Notes under the pieces: generated by a model | What the model was told of the DNA's origin: nothing | Seen by the model: only the letters and a program-made list of their open reading frames with translations | Databases searched by the model: none | Program-made: the position numbers and the translations under genes | Assembly (NCBI GenBank): GCA_946479705.1 | Contig: CAMLHI010000082.1 | Location: 1 to 7,927, forward strand | Direction of reading: 5' to 3' | Length of the DNA: 7,927 bases | Source of the DNA: an uncultured Oxalobacteraceae bacterium | GTDB lineage: Bacteria > Pseudomonadota > Gammaproteobacteria > Burkholderiales > Burkholderiaceae | Part shown: positions 5,006 to 7,927 of the stretch, piece after piece | Numbering within the stretch: position 1 is the stretch's first letter | Layout of the letters: each line of letters opens with the position of its first letter

Positions 5006-5851
5006 ATGTCCACTTTTCCTGCCAGCAAAGCGCCGTTCCGGGTCATCCCCGGCTTCGGCCTCTCGCTCGGCTTCACGATCTTCTACCTCGCGCTGATCGT
5101 CCTGATCCCGCTGTCGGCGGTATTCCTCAAGACCTTTACCCTGACCTGGGAAGCGTTCTGGAACGCGGTCACCTCCGACCGTGTGATGGCGTCCTACCGG
5201 CTCAGCTTCGGGGCCTCGCTGCTGGCCGCCTTCCTTAACGTGATTTTCGGCGGCATCGTCGCCTGGGTGCTGGTGCGCTACAAGTTCCCCGGCAAGCGCC
5301 TGATCGACGCCCTGGTCGACTTGCCGTTCGCGCTGCCGACTGCGGTGGCGGGCATCACCCTGACGGCCCTGTATTCGCAGAACGGCTGGATCGGCCGCTA
5401 CCTGGAGCCGCTCGGCTTCAAGGTGGCCTTCACGCCGGTCGGGGTGGTGCTGGCCATGACCTTCATCGGTCTGCCCTTCGTGGTGCGCACGGTGCAGCCG
5501 GTGCTGGAAGACGCCGAGCGCGAACTGGAGGAGGCCGCCGCCAGCCTGGGCGCCTCGTCCTGGCAAACCTTCGTCAAGGTGATTTTCCCTGGCATTTTCC
5601 CGGCGCTGCTGACCGGCTTCGCGCTGGCCTTCGCGCGCGCCACCGGCGAATACGGCTCGGTGATTTTCATCGCCGGCAATATGCCCATGGTCTCGGAAAT
5701 CACGCCGCTGTTCATCATCACCAAGCTGGAGCAGTACGACTATGCCGGCGCCACCGCGATCGCCGTGGTGATGCTGGTGGTGTCCTTCGCTCTGCTGTTG
5801 CTGATTAACCTGTTGCAGAGCTGGTCGCGCAAGCGTGGAGGTGGCAAATGA
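5006..5851 (+). CDS. cysT: Sulfate/thiosulfate ABC transporter permease CysT (CysU)
   Basis: One of the two membrane subunits of the sulfate/thiosulfate importer. The 281-residue protein has about six transmembrane helices (near 18-40, 67-90, 104-122, 143-163, 198-220 and 247-270). The cytoplasmic EAA loop that docks on the ATPase is clear: [20 protein letters not shown] (175-194), followed by [19 protein letters not shown] (103-116) and [16 protein letters not shown] (210-225) are typical of CysT. ATG 5006 is preceded by AAGAGG (4996-5001) at 4 nt. Its last codons overlap the cysW start by 4 nt (ATGA at 5848-5851), which implies translational coupling. Molybdate permease ModB is a relative, but the paired second permease and the CysA-like ATPase make the sulfate assignment firm. 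Confidence 0.96.
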   Translation: MSTFPASKAPFRVIPGFGLSLGFTIFYLALIVLIPLSAVFLKTFTLTWEAFWNAVTSDRVMASYRLSFGASLLAAFLNVIFGGIVAWVLVRYKFPGKRLIDALVDLPFALPTAVAGITLTALYSQNGWIGRYLEPLGFKVAFTPVGVVLAMTFIGLPFVVRTVQPVLEDAERELEEAAASLGASSWQTFVKVIFPGIFPALLTGFALAFARATGEYGSVIFIAGNMPMVSEITPLFIITKLEQYDYAGATAIAVVMLVVSFALLLLINLLQSWSRKRGGGK

Positions 5852-6768
5852 GCGCCGTCTTGAATGAAGTCGCCAAGGCGCCTGCGGCACCGGTCCAGCG
5901 CGGCGAATTGCCGGTGGTATCGAACGTGCTCGAACCGGCCTGGGTGCGCATCCTGCTCATCACCATCGCCCTGGCTTTCCTGACCTTGTTCCTGTTCGTG
6001 CCGCTGGTGGCGGTGTTCGCCGAAGCGTTCAAGAAAGGGGCGGGTGTGTACTTTGCCGCCATCACCGATCCGGATTCGGTGTCGGCCATCAAGCTGACCC
6101 TGATCGCGGCCGGCATTTCGGTGCCGCTGAACCTGGTGTTCGGCGTGTGCGCGGCCTGGGCGATCGCCAAGTTCGAGTTCCGCGGCAAGAGCGTGCTGCT
6201 GACCCTGATCGACTTGCCGTTCTCGGTCTCGCCGGTCATTTCCGGCCTGATCTATGTGCTGCTGTTCGGCGCGCAGGGATGGTTCGGCGCCTGGCTGTCC
6301 GCGCACGACATCAAGATCCTGTTCGCGGTGCCCGGCATCGTGCTGGCCACGGTGTTCATCACTTTCCCCTTCGTGGCGCGCGAGCTGATTCCGCTGATGC
6401 AGTCGCAGGGCAGCGAGGAAGAGGAAGCCGCGCTGGTGCTGGGCGCCTCCGGCTTCGCCACCTTCTGGCGCGTGACGCTGCCGAACATTAAGTGGGGCCT
6501 GCTGTATGGCGTGATCCTGTGTAATGCGCGCGCCATGGGCGAGTTCGGCGCCGTGTCCGTGGTGTCCGGCCATATCCGTGGCGAAACCAACACCATGCCG
6601 CTGCAGGTCGAGATCCTTTACAACGAGTACAACTTCGCGGCCGCATTCGCGGTGGCCTCGCTGCTGGCATTGCTGGCGCTGGTTACCCTGGCCATTAAAT
6701 CCTTTGTCGAATGGCGCCTTTACGAGACCGATGAAGTCGCCGACGCCGCACGCAAGCTGGAGCACTGA
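5848..6768 (+). CDS. cysW: Sulfate/thiosulfate ABC transporter permease CysW
   Basis: The second membrane subunit of the sulfate importer, 306 residues, pairing with CysT. Helices lie at about 35-60, 84-106, 120-142, 158-180, 217-240 and 262-284. The EAA loop is [20 protein letters not shown] (190-209), followed by [27 protein letters not shown] (120-139) and [19 protein letters not shown] (227-245) distinguish CysW from CysT. Residues 1-30 form an Ala/Pro-rich cytoplasmic extension before the first helix, a variable region in the family. GGAGGTGG (5837-5844) within the end of cysT serves ATG 5848. The stop at 6766-6768 is followed after one base by the cysA start, so the genes are tightly coupled. 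Confidence 0.96.
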   Translation: MSAVLNEVAKAPAAPVQRGELPVVSNVLEPAWVRILLITIALAFLTLFLFVPLVAVFAEAFKKGAGVYFAAITDPDSVSAIKLTLIAAGISVPLNLVFGVCAAWAIAKFEFRGKSVLLTLIDLPFSVSPVISGLIYVLLFGAQGWFGAWLSAHDIKILFAVPGIVLATVFITFPFVARELIPLMQSQGSEEEEAALVLGASGFATFWRVTLPNIKWGLLYGVILCNARAMGEFGAVSVVSGHIRGETNTMPLQVEILYNEYNFAAAFAVASLLALLALVTLAIKSFVEWRLYETDEVADAARKLEH

Positions 6769-6769
6769 G

Positions 6770-7843
6770 ATGACCATCCAAGTACAGAATATTCAAAAAC
6801 GCTTCGGCCAGTTCGTGGCGCTCAACGATGTGTCGCTGCAGTTTCCGCAGGGCGAACTGACCGCCTTGCTGGGGCCTTCGGGCTGCGGCAAGACCACGCT
6901 GCTGCGCATCATCGCCGGCCTCGAGCATCCCGACGCGGGCCGCGTGATCCTCGATGGCGAAGATGCCTCGCGCCGCCATGTGCGCGAGCGCCAGGTCGGC
7001 TTCGTGTTCCAGCACTATGCGCTGTTCAAGCACATGACGGTGTTCGAGAACGTCGCCTTCGGCCTGCGCGTGCGCCCGCGCGCCGAGCGCCCCAGCGAGC
7101 AGCAGATCCGCGCCAAGGTCAAGGAATTGCTCGAGATGGTGCAGCTGGACTGGCTGGCCGACCGCTATCCGCCGCAGCTGTCGGGCGGACAGCGCCAGCG
7201 CATCGCCCTGGCGCGCGCGCTGGCGGTGGAGCCGCGCGTGCTGCTGCTCGATGAACCGTTCGGCGCGCTCGACGCCAAGGTGCGCAAGGAATTGCGGCGC
7301 TGGCTGCGGCGCTTGCATGACGACCTGCATGTGACCAGTATTTTCGTCACGCACGACCAGGAAGAGGCGCTCGAAGTGGCCGACCAGGTGGTGCTGATGA
7401 ACAAGGGCCAGGTCGAGCAGCTGGGCACGCCGGACCAGGTGTACAACCAGCCGGCTTCGCCCTTCGTCTACGGCTTCCTGGGCAACGTCAACCTGTTCCA
7501 TGGGCGCGTGCACGAGGGCGTGCTGGCCAGCGGCGACGCCAGTTTCGACGTGCCCGACCATGCCGCCGTGCAGAACAGCGACGGCATTGCCTATGTGCGT
7601 CCGCATGACCTGGACGTGGAGCGCTATACGCCGGGCGCCGAAGGCATCGTCGTCAAGCTGCGCCGCGCGCACGCGATCGGCCCGCTGGCCCAGCTGGACC
7701 TGGAGCGCGCCGACAATGCCGACGCCATCGAAGCGGTGATTCCGAACGAGCGCTACCGCGCAATGCAATTCAAGGAAGGCGAGACCCTGGTGGTCAAGCC
7801 GCGCCGCATGCAAGTGTTCGTCGACCAGGGAGCTTCCATATGA
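6770..7843 (+). CDS. cysA: Sulfate/thiosulfate ABC transporter ATP-binding protein CysA
   Basis: The ATPase that drives sulfate/thiosulfate import; a dimer bound to CysT/CysW on the cytoplasmic face. All nucleotide-binding motifs are intact in the 357-residue protein: Walker A GPSGCGKT (35-42), Q-loop Gln81 in FVFQHYALF, signature LSGGQRQR (137-144), Walker B VLLLDEP (157-163, Asp161 and Glu162), D-loop GALDAK (165-170) and H-loop His195 in FVTHDQEEA. Residues about 240-357 are the regulatory C-terminal domain, and [13 protein letters not shown] (273-285) is typical of CysA. The frame is open further upstream, but that part only reads across cysW in another frame; ATG 6770, one base after the cysW stop and with GGAG at 6759-6762, gives the standard N-terminus. 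Its stop overlaps the next start by 4 nt. Confidence 0.97.
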   Translation: MTIQVQNIQKRFGQFVALNDVSLQFPQGELTALLGPSGCGKTTLLRIIAGLEHPDAGRVILDGEDASRRHVRERQVGFVFQHYALFKHMTVFENVAFGLRVRPRAERPSEQQIRAKVKELLEMVQLDWLADRYPPQLSGGQRQRIALARALAVEPRVLLLDEPFGALDAKVRKELRRWLRRLHDDLHVTSIFVTHDQEEALEVADQVVLMNKGQVEQLGTPDQVYNQPASPFVYGFLGNVNLFHGRVHEGVLASGDASFDVPDHAAVQNSDGIAYVRPHDLDVERYTPGAEGIVVKLRRAHAIGPLAQLDLERADNADAIEAVIPNERYRAMQFKEGETLVVKPRRMQVFVDQGASI

Positions 7844-7927
7844 ATTTCCAGCAGCTACGTTCGATCCGCGAAGCGGCGCGCCGCAATTTCAACCTGACCG
7901 AGGTGGCCCATGCCTTGTTTACCTCGC
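7840..7927 (+). CDS. cysB: CysB-type LysR-family regulator, N-terminal end (partial)
   Basis: Only 29 codons are present before the window ends. The N-terminus [20 protein letters not shown] followed by EVAHALFTS closely resembles CysB and its paralogue Cbl, whose first helices and start of the LysR helix-turn-helix read almost the same. CysB activates sulfate-assimilation genes when bound to an acetylserine-type inducer. ATG 7840 overlaps the cysA stop (ATGA at 7840-7843), with AGGGAG at 7827-7832 as its ribosome site, so it is translated from the cys operon mRNA. CysB and Cbl cannot be told apart from this fragment; the position after cysTWA fits the cysB-like gene seen in other Burkholderiales as I recall them. 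Confidence 0.85.
   Translation, partial: MNFQQLRSIREAARRNFNLTEVAHALFTS

Noticed and set aside
5740..6777. Long open frame (345 codons) on the minus strand across cysW
   Set aside because: It is antisense to a clearly conserved permease gene, its translation is rich in His, Arg, Gln and Gly with no recognisable domain, and such shadows are expected in GC-rich DNA.
6695..7813. Long open frame (372 codons) on the minus strand across cysA
   Set aside because: Fully antisense to an intact ABC ATPase with all motifs; composition is that of a codon-position shadow.
1..7927. Search for mobile elements, CRISPR arrays, tRNA genes, defence or toxin-antitoxin genes
   Set aside because: No transposase or integrase motifs, no regularly spaced repeats, no tRNA-like T-arm sequence noticed, and every sizeable stretch is explained by housekeeping genes.

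Overview
This window looks like an ordinary chromosomal segment of a GC-rich betaproteobacterium, most likely Oxalobacteraceae (Massilia, Duganella, Janthinobacterium or a relative). That placement is a judgement from protein character and gene order; no search was run. I see no insertion sequence, phage gene, CRISPR array, tRNA or rRNA, and no codon-use break that would mark an island. I did not find a new multi-gene system. The less expected signals are regulatory and lie in the short gaps between genes.

Layout. The window opens in the last 47 codons of an EamA/DMT-type membrane transporter (+). Next is a periplasmic D-alanyl-D-alanine endopeptidase of the PbpG/PBP7 type (338-1375, +), which meets an IclR-family regulator (1378-2160, -) tail to tail only 2 nt apart. 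A 148-nt divergent region separates that regulator from diacylglycerol kinase dgkA (2309-2695, +). Then come a small RBBP9/YdeN-type serine hydrolase (2786-3349, +) and a 1-Cys peroxiredoxin of the Prx6 type (3381-4019, +). A TauE/SafE-family permease (4117-4890, +) follows, with a strong hairpin over its ribosome binding site. The window ends with the sulfate/thiosulfate uptake operon cysT-cysW-cysA (5006-7843, +), which runs by a 4-nt overlap into the first 29 codons of a CysB-type LysR regulator (7840-7927, cut by the window edge).

How the genes work together. CysT and CysW form the membrane channel and CysA is the ATPase of the sulfate importer; the periplasmic sulfate-binding protein is not in the window. 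The trailing cysB-like gene is the expected activator of sulfur assimilation, so transporter and regulator seem to share one mRNA. The TauE/SafE permease just upstream may also move a sulfur oxyanion, but that rests on family and position. pbpG (peptidoglycan editing) and dgkA (lipid recycling) both serve the cell envelope. The peroxiredoxin is a stress enzyme; the hydrolase and the IclR protein have no substrate or ligand that the sequence reveals.

No gene-free stretch exceeds 300 nt. The largest gaps are 147-337 (191 nt, pbpG promoter region), 2161-2308 (148 nt, divergent iclR/dgkA region), 4891-5005 (115 nt, cys operon control region with nested repeats), 4020-4116 (97 nt, permease leader with hairpin) and 2696-2785 (90 nt, hydrolase leader).
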